61,188 bases of DNA, from positions 1 to 61,188 of the forward strand of contig CAYQLT010000016.1 of NCBI GenBank assembly GCA_964418425.1. Direction: 5' to 3'. This DNA is from CAYQLT01 sp964418425. GTDB lineage: Bacteria; Bacillota; Limnochordia; Limnochordales; Geochordaceae. Under the pieces are notes generated by a model that did not search any database, was not told where the DNA came from, and saw only the letters and a program-made list of their open reading frames with translations. Both the position numbers and the translations under genes were made by a program. Positions 1 through 8,859 of this stretch are shown here, one piece after another; positions within the stretch are counted from its first letter, which is position 1; each line of letters starts with the position of its first letter.

Positions 1-912
1 CAGGCCCTGGTGCTGGGACTTGTCCAGGGCCTCACGGAGTTCCTGCCCGTGAGCAGTTCGGGCCACCTGGTGCTGGTGCAGCACCTGCTGGGAATCCGAG
101 GAGCCCAGTTCTTGTTCAGTGTCACCGTCCATGCCGGCACGCTGACCGCGGTGGTGTGGGCCTTGCGGCGGGAGGTGGCGTCGGCGGCGGTGGGAGTGCT
201 CCTGTGGCCCCGGGCCGTTCGGGCCTGGCGTCGGGGGTCGGGGCCTGTGCCGCAGCCGGCCCGGCTGGCCGCCTGGCTGGCGGTGGGGACGCTTCCGGCC
301 GCCGCGGCGGGGCTGTGGTTGGCTGACGCCGTCGAGAGCCTGTTCGGATCACCTCGCTGGGTGGCTTTCGCTCTTGCCGTCACGGGTCTGGTTTTGTGGG
401 TGGCGGAGGCTTTCCCGGACCCGGCAAAGGGGGACGTTGCCGACCGGTCGGGGGGCGGAGCCGGGGGCATCCGGTGGGGGCCGAGCAGTCGCCGCCCGCA
501 GGGGGGGCATGGGCCGCCCCAGCGTGCGGGGCTGTACGAGACCGGGGTGTGGCGGGCCCTGGCCGTGGGGGTCGCACAGGCCGTGGCCATTGTTCCGGGT
601 ATCTCCCGTTCCGGGATGACCGTGGCGACGGGGATAGGCGTCGGAATGGAGCGGGAGGCCGCAGCGCGCTTTTCGTTTCTGCTGTCGGTTCCCGCCACCG
701 CCGGCGCGGCGGCGCTGGGCCTGCTGAAGGCGGCATCGGGGGAGCTGCCCTCGCCGGGCCCCGGAGCCCTGGCGGTGGGGTTTGTGGCGGCGGGTGTCGC
801 GGGTTACGTGGCCATCTCCACTTTCCTCGAGGCGCTGCGCCGGGGGCGGCTGCGGTGGTTTTCCGTCTACGTGTGGGCCGTGGCGCTGGCGAGCCTGCTC
901 GTCGAGCGTTGA
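1..912 (+). CDS. uppP: undecaprenyl-diphosphatase UppP/BacA (5' end outside window)
   Basis: Integral membrane phosphatase that recycles undecaprenyl diphosphate to the lipid carrier used in cell-wall synthesis. The frame is open from base 1, so the start codon lies upstream. Seen: the family motif GLTEFLPVSSSGHL near the N-terminus, the second motif PGISRSGMT in the middle, and several hydrophobic segments. The visible 303 residues already exceed the usual 265-280; the excess is a Gly/Arg/Pro-rich insert at about codons 138-178 between membrane segments, not a family feature I know. It ends 36 nt before the HlyD-like gene on the same strand. Confidence 0.93.
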   Translation, partial: QALVLGLVQGLTEFLPVSSSGHLVLVQHLLGIRGAQFLFSVTVHAGTLTAVVWALRREVASAAVGVLLWPRAVRAWRRGSGPVPQPARLAAWLAVGTLPAAAAGLWLADAVESLFGSPRWVAFALAVTGLVLWVAEAFPDPAKGDVADRSGGGAGGIRWGPSSRRPQGGHGPPQRAGLYETGVWRALAVGVAQAVAIVPGISRSGMTVATGIGVGMEREAAARFSFLLSVPATAGAAALGLLKAASGELPSPGPGALAVGFVAAGVAGYVAISTFLEALRRGRLRWFSVYVWAVALASLLVER

Positions 913-947
913 GCACCCGGTCGCCGGCGGGAGGTCCGGGGCCGGGG

Positions 948-1874
948 ATGGGGGCAGGCCGGGGCCCGGCAGGTTTGCGCGAGGCTGCCTGGGCAGGCGT
1001 CTTGGCGGTGGCTCTCGCGTGGGGGTGGGCCCCGGCCGCCGACCGGGTGGCGCGCCGGCTGGGGCCAACCGACCCCGCCAGGGCCGGCGTGCTGAGGGAA
1101 AGTGTGGAAGGCACCCTCTGGGTCGCTCGGCAGGAGCGGCTGCTTGCCGCCTGGGTCTCGGGGCAGGTTCGGGCCGCGGTGGGCGAGGGCCAGGCGGTGC
1201 CCGCCGGCGCCGTGGTAGCCACCGTGCAGCCTCCGGATGGACAGCAGCTGTCGGAGGTTCGCGCCCCGTTTGCGGGAGTGGTGAGCTTCTACGGTGACGG
1301 GCTGGAGCGGTGGGACAGCCCCCAGTGGGCCTTCGGGTTGGAGCGCCCTCCTCCGGCTCAGAAGGTCCGGCCGCTGGTGGCCGACGGGTCGGTGACCGCA
1401 GGCCAGCCGGTGGCCCGCCTGGTAGACCGAGGCACGCTGATCGCGGTATTCTGGGCTCGTTACCCCGCGACCGACCGCGGCGGGGCCGGGGGAGGTCTGC
1501 CGGAGCCGGGAGCATCGGCCGAGCTGGTGTGGGAAGCGTCCGCGGCCGGCTCCGCGGCGCAGGTTCTGGAGGTCCGGCGGGACGGGCGGAGCTGGCGTGC
1601 CCTTCTCCGGGTCCATCGCCAGCCGGCGGAATGGCTGTACCGTCGGCGGGTGGATGGCGTGGAGCTGTCCGTGCGCCGCATCGCGGGGGTGATCGTCCCC
1701 ACCAGCGCGGTGGTGGAACGGCAGGGACGACCCGGGGTCTGGGTGCAGACGGCAGGTGGAGCCACCTGGGTGCGGGTGACGGTTTTCGGGCGGGTGGGAG
1801 ATCGCTCGGCCGTGTCGGGGATTCCTGAGGGGGCCCGGGTGTACCGCTGGCCCCGCTGGATTCGCTTCCCATAG
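948..1874 (+). CDS. HlyD-like membrane-anchored adaptor protein
   Basis: 308 residues with one hydrophobic segment near the N-terminus (about residues 12-30, AGVLAVALAWGW) and then an extracellular, beta-rich part. The stretch VRAPFAGVVSFYGDG resembles the lipoyl/biotinyl-like hairpin of HlyD-type membrane-fusion proteins. Genes of this sort often sit just upstream of sepF in clostridia-like genomes, which supports the call by context; the transport partner is not in view. ATG 948 was chosen because GGGAGG lies upstream; a TTG at 909 overlapping the uppP stop is possible but lacks a ribosome site. The substrate is unknown. Confidence 0.65.
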   Translation: MGAGRGPAGLREAAWAGVLAVALAWGWAPAADRVARRLGPTDPARAGVLRESVEGTLWVARQERLLAAWVSGQVRAAVGEGQAVPAGAVVATVQPPDGQQLSEVRAPFAGVVSFYGDGLERWDSPQWAFGLERPPPAQKVRPLVADGSVTAGQPVARLVDRGTLIAVFWARYPATDRGGAGGGLPEPGASAELVWEASAAGSAAQVLEVRRDGRSWRALLRVHRQPAEWLYRRRVDGVELSVRRIAGVIVPTSAVVERQGRPGVWVQTAGGATWVRVTVFGRVGDRSAVSGIPEGARVYRWPRWIRFP

Positions 1875-1941
1875 CCTCCATCGCGGCCGCCCGCCGCCGT
1901 CCGGCAACCGGCTGAGGGGCGGTTCGGGGAACGTACGGGGG

Positions 1942-2391
1942 TTGACCTCGGTGGCCTCGGGGTTCATCGAACGGGTTTTGGAGTGGCTTGGTTTTGAAGC
2001 CAACGAGGCAGCGACCACCGAAGGCGATCGGGCCCAGGCGGCGGTCGCAGGCGGGCGCGGCGGGGGAACGCCCCGACGGGGGCGCGTGGTGCCCCTCGGG
2101 CCGTCCGTTGCAGCTCCGGCGGGCCCGGAAGGCAGCCCGCCCCCGCAGGTGGTGGTGGCGCAGCCCCGGTCGCTGGACGACGTGCAGGCCATCGCCGCCC
2201 ACCTCAAGGCCGGGCGGCCCGTTCTGGTGACCCTTCGGCTGGCGGACCGCGAGACGGCCCGGCGTATCATCGACTTCCTGTCGGGAACGGTGTATGCGCT
2301 GGACGGCGCGATGCGGGCGGTGGGAGACGACATCTTGCTGTGCACGCCCAACCGGGTGAGCGTCAAGCTGGAAGGATGGACCGACCAGTGA
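1942..2391 (+). CDS. sepF: cell division protein SepF
   Basis: 149 residues. An N-terminal amphipathic region (FIERVLEWLGFE) would bind the membrane, followed by a Pro/Gly-rich linker (about 30-70) and the SepF domain (about 72-149) with RSLDDVQAIAAHLKAGRPV and a RRIIDFLSGTVYALDG-type helix and strand. SepF bundles FtsZ filaments and tethers them to the membrane. TTG 1942 follows a run of G that may act as ribosome site; GTG 1951 is an alternative. The usual neighbour yggS is absent. Its stop overlaps the proposed proC start (GTGA). Confidence 0.93.
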   Translation: MTSVASGFIERVLEWLGFEANEAATTEGDRAQAAVAGGRGGGTPRRGRVVPLGPSVAAPAGPEGSPPPQVVVAQPRSLDDVQAIAAHLKAGRPVLVTLRLADRETARRIIDFLSGTVYALDGAMRAVGDDILLCTPNRVSVKLEGWTDQ

Positions 2392-3215
2392 ACCTGCAGG
2401 AGCGGGTGGCGATCATCGGGGCCGGGGTCATGGGGGAGGCCTTCATCCGGGGGCTGCTGCGGGCCGAGCTTTTGACCCGTGACCAGCTGATCGCCGCCGA
2501 CAAAAGCGCAGAACGCCGCCATCACATTCAGCAGACGTACGGGGTTCAGGTGACGGCCGACAACGCGGAGGCCTGCCGCCATGCGGATACGGCGGTCGTG
2601 GCCGTCAAGCCGCAGCACATCGTGGAGGCGCTTCGGGAACTGGCCCCGGCGGTGGATCCCCAGCGCCATCTGGTCATCTCCATCGCCGCGGGTGTTCCGA
2701 CCGCGTTTTTGGAGCGGCGGCTGCCTCCCGGCACCCCGGTGGTGCGGGCCATGCCCAACATCGCGGCGCTGGTGGGACAGGCGGCCTCGGCCCTGTGCTG
2801 CGGGGCTTTCGCCCATGCCGCCCACCAGGAGCGAGCCCGCCGGATCTTCGAGGCCATCGGGCAGACGGTAACCGTTCCCGAGAATCTTATGGATGCGGTG
2901 ACGGGGCTTTCGGGGAGCGGGCCCGCCTATGCGTACCTGATGGTGGAAGCCCTCATGGAAGGCGGGATCGCGGCCGGGCTCTCAAGGGACGCCGCGCTGT
3001 TCCTGGCCGCCCAGACCCTGGCGGGAGCCGCCCGCATGGTGCTGGAGACGGGCCGCCACCCGGCCGAGCTTCGCAACTGGGTGACCTCTCCGGCGGGAAC
3101 CACGGCGGCGGGCTTGCGGGTGCTGGAAAGCCGGGGCGTGCGAGGCGCCCTCATCGACGCGGTGCTGGCGGGGACCCGCCGCTCTCGGGAGCTGGGAGCG
3201 TCCCAGAATCACTAG
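2388..3215 (+). CDS. proC: pyrroline-5-carboxylate reductase
   Basis: Last step of proline synthesis, NAD(P)H-dependent reduction of 1-pyrroline-5-carboxylate. 275 residues, normal length. The Rossmann motif IIGAGVMGEA is at the N-terminus; VVRAMPNIAALVGQA and the signature GLSGSGPAYAYLMVEAL with its downstream helix lie in the expected places, and the C-terminal TSPAGTTAAGLRVLE motif is intact. GTG 2388 overlaps the sepF stop by 4 nt and has AAGGA upstream; ATG 2376 is in frame but has no ribosome site. ProC between sepF and yggT is a common placement. Confidence 0.96.
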   Translation: MNLQERVAIIGAGVMGEAFIRGLLRAELLTRDQLIAADKSAERRHHIQQTYGVQVTADNAEACRHADTAVVAVKPQHIVEALRELAPAVDPQRHLVISIAAGVPTAFLERRLPPGTPVVRAMPNIAALVGQAASALCCGAFAHAAHQERARRIFEAIGQTVTVPENLMDAVTGLSGSGPAYAYLMVEALMEGGIAAGLSRDAALFLAAQTLAGAARMVLETGRHPAELRNWVTSPAGTTAAGLRVLESRGVRGALIDAVLAGTRRSRELGASQNH

Positions 3216-3266
3216 CGGCTGCGCCAGCCCGACCGGAGCGGCTTTGACAATCCTGGAGAGGCTCGG

Positions 3267-3388
3267 GTGTCGATGGGATTCATCGTTGAGCTGATCGGGC
3301 GCTTGTTTGACCTGTACACGCTGCTCATCATCGCCCGCGTGGTGGTCTCGTGGCTGGACGTCAGCCGCTACCATCCGGCCGTGCGCTT
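3267..3388 (+). CDS. YggT/YlmG family membrane protein (3' end lost in gap)
   Basis: Only 40 residues are visible before the N-run. IVELIGRLFDLYTLLIIARVV followed by a SWLDVSRYHP turn matches the first membrane segment and loop of YggT (YlmG in Bacillus), a small protein with two membrane spans placed next to sepF and implicated in division or envelope biology. GTG 3267 has GGAGAGG six bases upstream; ATG 3273 is the alternative. Bacillus has ylmH and divIVA next; neither is visible and they may lie in the gap. Confidence 0.8.
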
Positions 3389-3488
3389 NNNNNNNNNNNN
3401 NNNNNNNNNNNNNNNNNNNNNNNNNNNNNNNNNNNNNNNNNNNNNNNNNNNNNNNNNNNNNNNNNNNNNNNNNNNNNNNNNNNNNNNN
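3389..3488. other. assembly gap (100 N)
   Basis: Run of exactly 100 N, a placeholder length. It interrupts yggT. By synteny with Bacillus, ylmH and divIVA could be missing here, so the true size may be far more than 100 bp. Confidence 0.95.
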
Positions 3489-3498
3489 GAGTGTGCGG

Positions 3499-3504
3499 TA
3501 TACT
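3499..3504 (+). promoter_or_regulatory. -10 element of the ileS T-box leader
   Basis: TATACT directly after the gap. The -35 would lie inside the N-run. Transcription would begin near 3511, just ahead of T-box stem I. Confidence 0.4.
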
Positions 3505-3544
3505 CGCCGACAAAGTCAGGCGCCCGCCTCCAGGTATCGGGGCG

Positions 3545-3850
3545 CCGTCCGGGCGATGCGCGGGAGAGTAGCGGCAGTACCCGGGCTTTCAGCGAGCCGT
3601 GGGTTGGTGCAAGCCGGCGCCTGCCTGCCGTGAAGATCACCCGCAAGCCGCCCGCCGATCCGAAACCGGGGCTCTCCGGTTTCGGGGTAGGCCGGGCCGG
3701 GGCCGGCCGTTATCCCGGAGTGGCGTGCCACAGGGCAGCGCACGTACGGAGGGGAAGGATCCGCCCGGGGGCGGTTCCTTCAACAAGGGTGGTACCGCGG
3801 GAGCGGCACGGGCCTCTCGTCCCTTGGACGAGAGGCCCGGTTTGTTGAGA
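3545..3850 (+). ncRNA. T-box riboswitch, isoleucine-specific, upstream of ileS
   Basis: A leader that senses uncharged tRNA-Ile and controls read-through into ileS. Seen: a stem I region with the AGCGAGCC and GGTTGGTGCAAGCC distal motifs (about 3591-3618); a specifier loop TGAAGATCACC with AUC (Ile) at 3636-3638; the hallmark AAGGGTGGTACCGCG at 3785-3799; and a terminator hairpin at 3810-3838. The AUC specifier agrees with the gene controlled. The 5' boundary is approximate. Confidence 0.93.
3810..3846 (+). terminator. T-box terminator hairpin
   Basis: Perfect 13-bp stem (GGGCCTCTCGTCC, 3810-3822, with its complement at 3826-3838), a 3-nt loop and a U-rich tail (TTTGTT, 3841-3846). It competes with the antiterminator formed by the T-box sequence just upstream. 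Confidence 0.9.
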
Positions 3851-3895
3851 GGGGTGTCCCGTGTGGGGGCAACAAGCCATGGGGAAGCGGAGGCT

Positions 3896-6318
3896 GTGGC
3901 GGCATCCTCCTCGCCCAGGGGCAGACCCGATTACTCCAAGACCGTGCTTCTACCCAGGACCGGGTTTCCCATGAAGGCCGACCTGGCCCGCCGGGAACCC
4001 GAGATCCTGGCCGCATGGCAGCGCAAGCGGCTGTACGCCCGCCTGCAGGAGATGCGCCGGGCGCAGGGCGCTCCACGCTTCGTGCTGCATGACGGGCCGC
4101 CCTATGCCAACGGCCACATCCATCTGGGTACCGCCCTCAACAAGATCCTCAAGGACATGATCGTGCGGGTGCGGTCCATGGAGGGGATGTGGGCACCGTA
4201 CGTCCCCGGGTGGGACACCCATGGCCTTCCCATCGAACATGAGGTCATCAAGCACACGGGGCTGGACCGGCACGAGATGCCGGTGGTGGAGTTCCGCAGG
4301 CGCTGCCGGGAGTACGCGCTGAAGTTTGTGGAGATCCAGCGCCAGGAGTTCCAGCGCTTGGGTGTTTGGGGGGACTGGGAGCAACCCTACCTCACCCTGG
4401 ACCCCGCCTACGAGGCCCGGCAGGTGGAGTTGTTTGGCCGCATCGCCAGCCGGGGGTACATCTACCGCGGCCTGAAGCCCGTCTACTGGTGCCCGCGCTG
4501 TGAGACCGCGCTGGCCGAGGCGGAGGTCGAATACCGCGACCGCCGCTCGGCCAGCATCTATGTGGGTTTCCCGGTGCGGGAGCTGCCCGGGGGCCTGGCC
4601 GGCCAGTGGGCCGGCGACCGGCAGGCTGCACCGCCCGAGGTCGTCATCTGGACCACCACCCCGTGGACCCTGCCCGCCAACCAGGCGGTGGCCGTCCACC
4701 CCGACCAGAGTTACGTGCTGGCGGACCTTGCGGGCCGGCGGGTGATCGTCGCCGAAGCCCGCCTGGGCCCGGTGGCGGCGCTTTTGGGCGAGTCCGAGCC
4801 CAGGCCCCTGCATCGGGCGTTTGGCTTCGAGCTGTTGGGGACGGTGCTCACCCATCCCCTGGACGGCCGGCAGGTGCCGCTGGTGGGCGACGACATGGTG
4901 AGCATGGAGCAGGGGAGCGGCGCGGTGCACATCGCCCCCGGCCACGGCCATGAGGACTACGAGGTGGGGCTTCGCTATCAGCTGCCGGTGGTGACGCCCG
5001 TTGACGAGCGGGGCCGCTTCACGGAACAGGCCGGGGCGTATGCGGGCCTTCCCGTCGAGCAGGCAAACCCGCGCATCATCGAGGATCTTCGCCGCAACGG
5101 ACGGCTCGTGCAGGCGGGGGAGGTGGAGCACCAGTATCCCCATTGCTGGCGCTGCAAGGGACCTCTGCTGTTCCGGGCCACCGAGCAGTGGTTTGCCTCG
5201 GTGGACGGGTTTCGCCGGCGGGCGCTGGAGGCCATCGAGCGGGTGCGCTGGGTGCCGGAGTGGGGACGCCAGCGCATCCATCAAATGGTGGCGCAGCGCC
5301 TGGACTGGTGCATCTCCCGCCAGCGCACCTGGGGAGTGCCCATTCCCATCTTCTTCTGCGCGGACTGCCGGCGACCGCTCATCGACGAGCGGGCCATCCA
5401 GGCGGTGGCCGAGCGATTCCGGCAGGAAGGGTCGGACGCATGGTTCTTGCGGTCTCCCGAGGAGATGCTGCCGCCCGGCACCCGCTGCCCGGACTGCGGT
5501 TCGTCGCGCTTTGAGCGGGAGAACGACACCATGGACGTCTGGTTCGACTCCGGTTCGAGCCACGACGCGGTGCTGAACCAGCGCCCCGAGCTGCACTGGC
5601 CGGCCGACCTGTACGTGGAGGGGACCGACCAGCACCGCGGGTGGTTCCAGTCATCCCTGCTGACGGCGGTGGCGACCCGGGGCGAGCCCCCATACCGGAT
5701 GGTTCTCACCCATGGCTTCGTCGTGGACGGGCAGGGGCGGGCCATGCACAAGTCGTTGGGCAACGTCATCGCACCGGAGAGCATCATCCAGCGTTACGGC
5801 GCCGACGTCCTGCGCCTTTTGGTGGCCGCGTCGGACTACCGGGAGGACGTCCGGGTCTCCGATGCCATCCTCGAGCAGCTGGCGGACGCCTACCGGCGCA
5901 TCCGCAACACGGCCCGGTTCTTGTTGGGTAACCTGGATGGCTTTCGGCCCGACCGGGACCTGCTCCCCGTGGGCCAGCTCAAGCTGCTGGACCGGTGGGC
6001 TCTGGCCCGCACGGCCCAGCTGGCCCGCCGCTGCATGGAGGCGTACGGTCGCTTCGAGTTCCACGTGCCGTATCACGAGATCCTGCGTTTCTGCACGGTA
6101 GACATGGGCGGCTTCTATCTGGACGTGATCAAGGATCGCCTGTATTGTGAGGCAGCCGACTCCTTCGAGCGCCGCTCGGCTCGAAGCGCTCTCTTCGGCA
6201 TCCTTCGCACCCTGGTGGGGCTCATCGCCCCCGTGTTGGTCTTCACCGCCGAGGAGATCTGGGAGCACATGCCGGAGCCCAGGGAGCAGGAAAGCGTCCA
6301 CCTCACCACGTGGCCGGA
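3896..6318 (+). CDS. ileS: isoleucyl-tRNA synthetase (3' end lost in gap)
   Basis: Charges tRNA-Ile. 807 codons are visible out of about 920-940 expected. The N-terminus (DYSKTVLLPRTGFPMKADL) is typical. The class I HIGH motif appears as HIHLG within PPYANGHIHLGTALNK. The editing domain includes WTTTPWTLPANQA. The KMSKS loop reads AMHKSLGNV, a variant that keeps the second lysine. The anticodon-binding domain is present but the C-terminal tail and any zinc site fall in the gap. GTG 3896 was chosen because it is just ahead of the conserved start and follows GGGGAAG; it is 45 nt past the T-box hairpin. The frame happens to stay open across the N-run into the next gene, which is an artefact. Confidence 0.96.
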
Positions 6319-6418
6319 NNNNNNNNNNNNNNNNNNNNNNNNNNNNNNNNNNNNNNNNNNNNNNNNNNNNNNNNNNNNNNNNNNNNNNNNNNNNNNNNNN
6401 NNNNNNNNNNNNNNNNNN
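6319..6418. other. assembly gap (100 N)
   Basis: Placeholder gap between the ileS anticodon-binding domain and a DUF5665 gene. It hides the ileS C-terminus, the start of the next gene and possibly more. Confidence 0.95.
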
Positions 6419-6589
6419 AACTTCGCGGCCGGGGTGGTGCGGGGCTTCGGGATCGCGGTAGGCTTCACGGCCGTGGGTGCGGTCTTCTTGTACCTGCTGG
6501 GTCGCGTGGCCACCCTCAACCTCCCCTACATCGGCAATTTCGTGGCCGAGATCGTGCGCATCGTCCAGACGGAGCTGGCAGGCCCCTAG
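6419..6589 (+). CDS. DUF5665-type small membrane protein (5' end lost in gap)
   Basis: 56 C-terminal residues. A glycine-rich start (NFAAGVVRGFGIAVGFTAVG) leads into one hydrophobic helix (VFLYLLGRVATL) and the tail NLPYIGNFVAEIVRIVQ, the pattern I recall for DUF5665 proteins, short single-span proteins found near ileS or sporulation genes in clostridia-like bacteria. No function is known to me. It shares the frame with ileS only by accident across the gap. Confidence 0.6.
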   Translation, partial: NFAAGVVRGFGIAVGFTAVGAVFLYLLGRVATLNLPYIGNFVAEIVRIVQTELAGP

Positions 6590-6664
6590 GGGGTGCGCAA
6601 GCCCAGGCCGGCCTCGACGCACCCCGGTCGGGTCGTGCCGGCTCCCGGGAAGGGCGTGGGGTGG

Positions 6665-7402
6665 ATGTTGTCCCGGCAGATGCGAAAGACCCTTCGGTTC
6701 CGCCTGGAACGGGAGCGCCACCGGCTTCACCAGGCGGCAGAGCAGCTGCGCCGCCACGGCCTGGGCCAGGCGCTCAAGGAGAGCACGGGGGAGCTTTCCA
6801 GCTACGATCAGCACACCTCGGACCTGGGCACCGAGACGTTTGCGCGCGGCCAGGATCTCGCGTTGCGGGAGCGGGTCCTGATCACCCTCGATGAGGTGGA
6901 GCAAGCCCTGCAGCGTCTCGATGCCGGCACCTACGGGCGCTGCCAGGTCTGTGGACGCTTTATCGGGGAAGAGAGGCTCCTCGCGCTCCCCCACGCGCGC
7001 CGTTGCGCCGGATGCCAGCGTGTCCACGACCACCAGGAGCAGGAGCGGCGCATCGAATCCCGCCCACCGGGCAAGCGCCCGCTCGAGGAGGCCGCCCTGT
7101 CCCCGCCCTTCGGGCGCTCGGGCCAATACGGCGCCGGCGATCCCGGGCTTCAGGCCGAAGACATCTGGCAGATGGTGGCGCGCTACGGCAACGCCAACGG
7201 CCCCCAGGACGTGACGGGGGCGGTGGATTACGATGAGACGTGGCCCAGCGCGGACACCGAGGAGCCGGGTGGCGTGGAAGAGGTGGAATTTGTCGCGGAC
7301 GTGGAAGGAACCGGTGTGGTGAACCTGGAGAAAACCTATCCGGAGCCCTCGGGGGCAGGGCGACGTCGGCCTCGCCCCGCCGAACAGGAGGCCGAGCCGT
7401 AG
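6665..7402 (+). CDS. TraR/DksA-type zinc-finger protein, YlyA/YteA-like
   Basis: 245 residues. The N-terminal coiled-coil helices (about 1-75) precede a four-cysteine zinc finger, CQVCGRFI...CAGC, with GTYGRC just before it, as in DksA/TraR proteins. The C-terminal half is acidic and low in complexity, as in YteA-type sporulation proteins, with a VDYDETWPSADTEE stretch. In Bacillus, ylyA sits in this exact ileS-lspA interval and modulates sigma-G RNA polymerase; a similar role is inference from position. ATG 6665 follows GGGAAGGG; upstream in-frame starts are less likely. Confidence 0.78.
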   Translation: MLSRQMRKTLRFRLERERHRLHQAAEQLRRHGLGQALKESTGELSSYDQHTSDLGTETFARGQDLALRERVLITLDEVEQALQRLDAGTYGRCQVCGRFIGEERLLALPHARRCAGCQRVHDHQEQERRIESRPPGKRPLEEAALSPPFGRSGQYGAGDPGLQAEDIWQMVARYGNANGPQDVTGAVDYDETWPSADTEEPGGVEEVEFVADVEGTGVVNLEKTYPEPSGAGRRRPRPAEQEAEP

Positions 7403-7447
7403 CTCTGCGCCGGCTCGGGCGCGGGCGCAGGCAGCGGGCCCGTTGCA

Positions 7448-7476
7448 TTGTGCGAGGTGGAAGGCCGTGCTAGAAT
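7448..7476 (+). promoter_or_regulatory. sigma-A-type promoter for lspA
   Basis: -35 TTGTGC (7448-7453), 17-nt spacer, -10 TAGAAT (7471-7476) preceded by TGC (extended -10). Predicted start of transcription is about 7483, which excludes an lspA start at 7448. Confidence 0.6.
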
Positions 7477-7531
7477 ACCGCCGGCCTCGGGCCCGAACGG
7501 GGGTCTTTGGGATTTGCGCGAGAGGTTGGCT

Positions 7532-7999
7532 GTGGTGGGGGTGTGGGCCCTGGTGGCGCTGGTGGTGGACCAGCTGGCCAAGTGGGGCGTGCGGCTGGGT
7601 ATCGACCCCGGTGAGTCGGTGGCCCTCATAGGGCAGGTGGTGCGCCTCACCCACGTGACCAACACGGGCGCCGCGTTTGGCCTTTTTTCGGGACAGACCG
7701 CCCTTTTCGTCGCGGCCACCGCCGCGGTGATCACCATGGCAGTGCTGCTCGCGTCGCGGCTGCGCTTCAGCGACCAGGCGGCGCTTGCCGGTCTGGGGCT
7801 GGCCAGCGGAGGTGCTGCCGGCAATCTGGCTGACCGGCTGCGGCTGGGGGCGGTGGTGGACTTCATCGACGTGGGAGCCTGGCCGGTGTTTAACCTGGCC
7901 GACGCCGCCATCGTCACCGGGGTTGGGTTGCTCATGTGGCACCTGATCCGGGCACCTCGCCGGGCGGGGGTGCGGGCCAGCCCACCCGCGCAGCCGTAG
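7532..7999 (+). CDS. lspA: prolipoprotein signal peptidase (signal peptidase II)
   Basis: Aspartic membrane protease that cleaves lipoprotein signal peptides after lipid attachment. 155 residues, the usual size. Seen: VVDQLAKW in the first membrane segment, NTGAAFGLF, then the two catalytic aspartate motifs GNLADRL...VVDFIDV and FNLADAAI, with four hydrophobic segments. GTG 7532 has GAGAGG six bases upstream and gives the Bacillus-like length; TTG 7514 and TTG 7526 are alternatives. Followed by the rluD-type gene, as in Bacillus. Confidence 0.94.
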   Translation: MVGVWALVALVVDQLAKWGVRLGIDPGESVALIGQVVRLTHVTNTGAAFGLFSGQTALFVAATAAVITMAVLLASRLRFSDQAALAGLGLASGGAAGNLADRLRLGAVVDFIDVGAWPVFNLADAAIVTGVGLLMWHLIRAPRRAGVRASPPAQP

Positions 8000-8017
8000 G
8001 CGCTGAATGCCGACAGC

Positions 8018-8839
8018 ATGCAAGAGCCGGAAGAGCTGACAGGCGTTGAGCACACGTTTCAGGTGCCGCCCGATGCCCACGGGGAGCGGGTGGANNNNNN
8101 NNNNNNNNNNNNNNNNNNNNNNNNNNNNNNNNNNNNNNNNNNNNNNNNNNNNNNNNNNNNNNNNNNNNNNNNNNNNNNNNNNNNNNNNNNNNNNCACCCC
8201 GGGGTGGGCAACCCCTCGGGAACCCTGGTCAACGCGCTTTTGGCCCGCTACCCGAGCCTGTCCGGCATTGCCGGCGTGCTGCGGCCGGGTATCGTGCATC
8301 GCCTGGACAAGGACACCACGGGCCTTTTGGTGGTGGCCCGCACCAACGACGCGCACCTGGGGCTGACCCGGCAACTCAAGGAGCGGACCATCCGCAGGGT
8401 GTACTGGGCCATCGTCCGGGGGCAGCCCGGTGTGGAGGCGGGGCTCATCGATGCGCCCATCGGGCGACACCCGCACGACCGGCTGCGCATGGCCGTGGTG
8501 GCTGCAGGACGCCCGGCCCGTACCCACTTTCGGGTGCTGGAACGCTTCGGCGATTACAGCTTGCTGGAGGTCCGGCTGGAGACGGGGCGCACCCATCAGA
8601 TCCGGGTGCACATGGCTTACATCGGCCACCCCATCGCGGGAGACCCGGTGTACGGGGCCGGCCGGGGGCAACGGGCTCGAGGTGAGCTGGGCCTTCAGGC
8701 CCAGGCCCTGCACGCCCGGGAGCTCAGCTTTCGCCATCCGGTGAGCGGGGAGCCGATGCATTTTGTGGCTCCCCTTCCGGAGGACATGGAGAGGGCCCTC
8801 GGCCGGCTGCGGGAGCAGGCTGCAGCCCGGCGGCTGTGA
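8018..8839 (+). CDS. RluD-type pseudouridine synthase (internal gap)
   Basis: Modifies uridines in 23S rRNA. The first 25 codons, start of the S4 RNA-binding domain, are followed by the N-run; the catalytic domain resumes at 8195 with GVGNPSGTLVNALLA. The catalytic aspartate motif HRLDKDTTGLLVVA is intact, as are RVYWAIVRG and the C-terminal GRTHQIRVHMAYIGHPIAGD. Part of the S4 domain and the link to the catalytic domain are hidden. In Bacillus this position holds ylyB. The exact target uridines cannot be read from the sequence. Confidence 0.9.
   Translation: MQEPEELTGVEHTFQVPPDAHGERVXXXXXXXXXXXXXXXXXXXXXXXXXXXXXXXXXXHPGVGNPSGTLVNALLARYPSLSGIAGVLRPGIVHRLDKDTTGLLVVARTNDAHLGLTRQLKERTIRRVYWAIVRGQPGVEAGLIDAPIGRHPHDRLRMAVVAAGRPARTHFRVLERFGDYSLLEVRLETGRTHQIRVHMAYIGHPIAGDPVYGAGRGQRARGELGLQAQALHARELSFRHPVSGEPMHFVAPLPEDMERALGRLREQAAARRL
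8095..8194. other. assembly gap (100 N)
   Basis: Placeholder gap inside the S4/catalytic junction of the RluD-type gene; frame continuity across it is not evidence of true length. Confidence 0.95.
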
Positions 8840-8859
8840 CGGGAAAGGGGAGAGTCTGG

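Noticed and set aside
349..2202. Long minus-strand ORFs opposite uppP, the HlyD-like gene and sepF
   Set aside because: Pro/Arg/Ala-rich shadow frames typical of high-GC DNA; no domain, and the plus-strand genes are well supported.
5730..5765. IleS KMSKS loop reading AMHKS as a sign of inactivation or resistance
   Set aside because: The catalytic second lysine is present, and MHKS-type loops occur, as far as I recall, in functional IleS of other bacteria.
3599..6589. One long ORF spanning ileS through to 6589
   Set aside because: It begins inside the T-box leader and crosses a 100-N gap into a DUF5665 gene; the frame continuity is accidental.
5651..8761. 1036-codon minus-strand ORF over ileS-lspA-rluD
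   Set aside because: Shadow frame crossing two gaps; composition is His/Pro/Arg-rich and it opposes four recognised genes.
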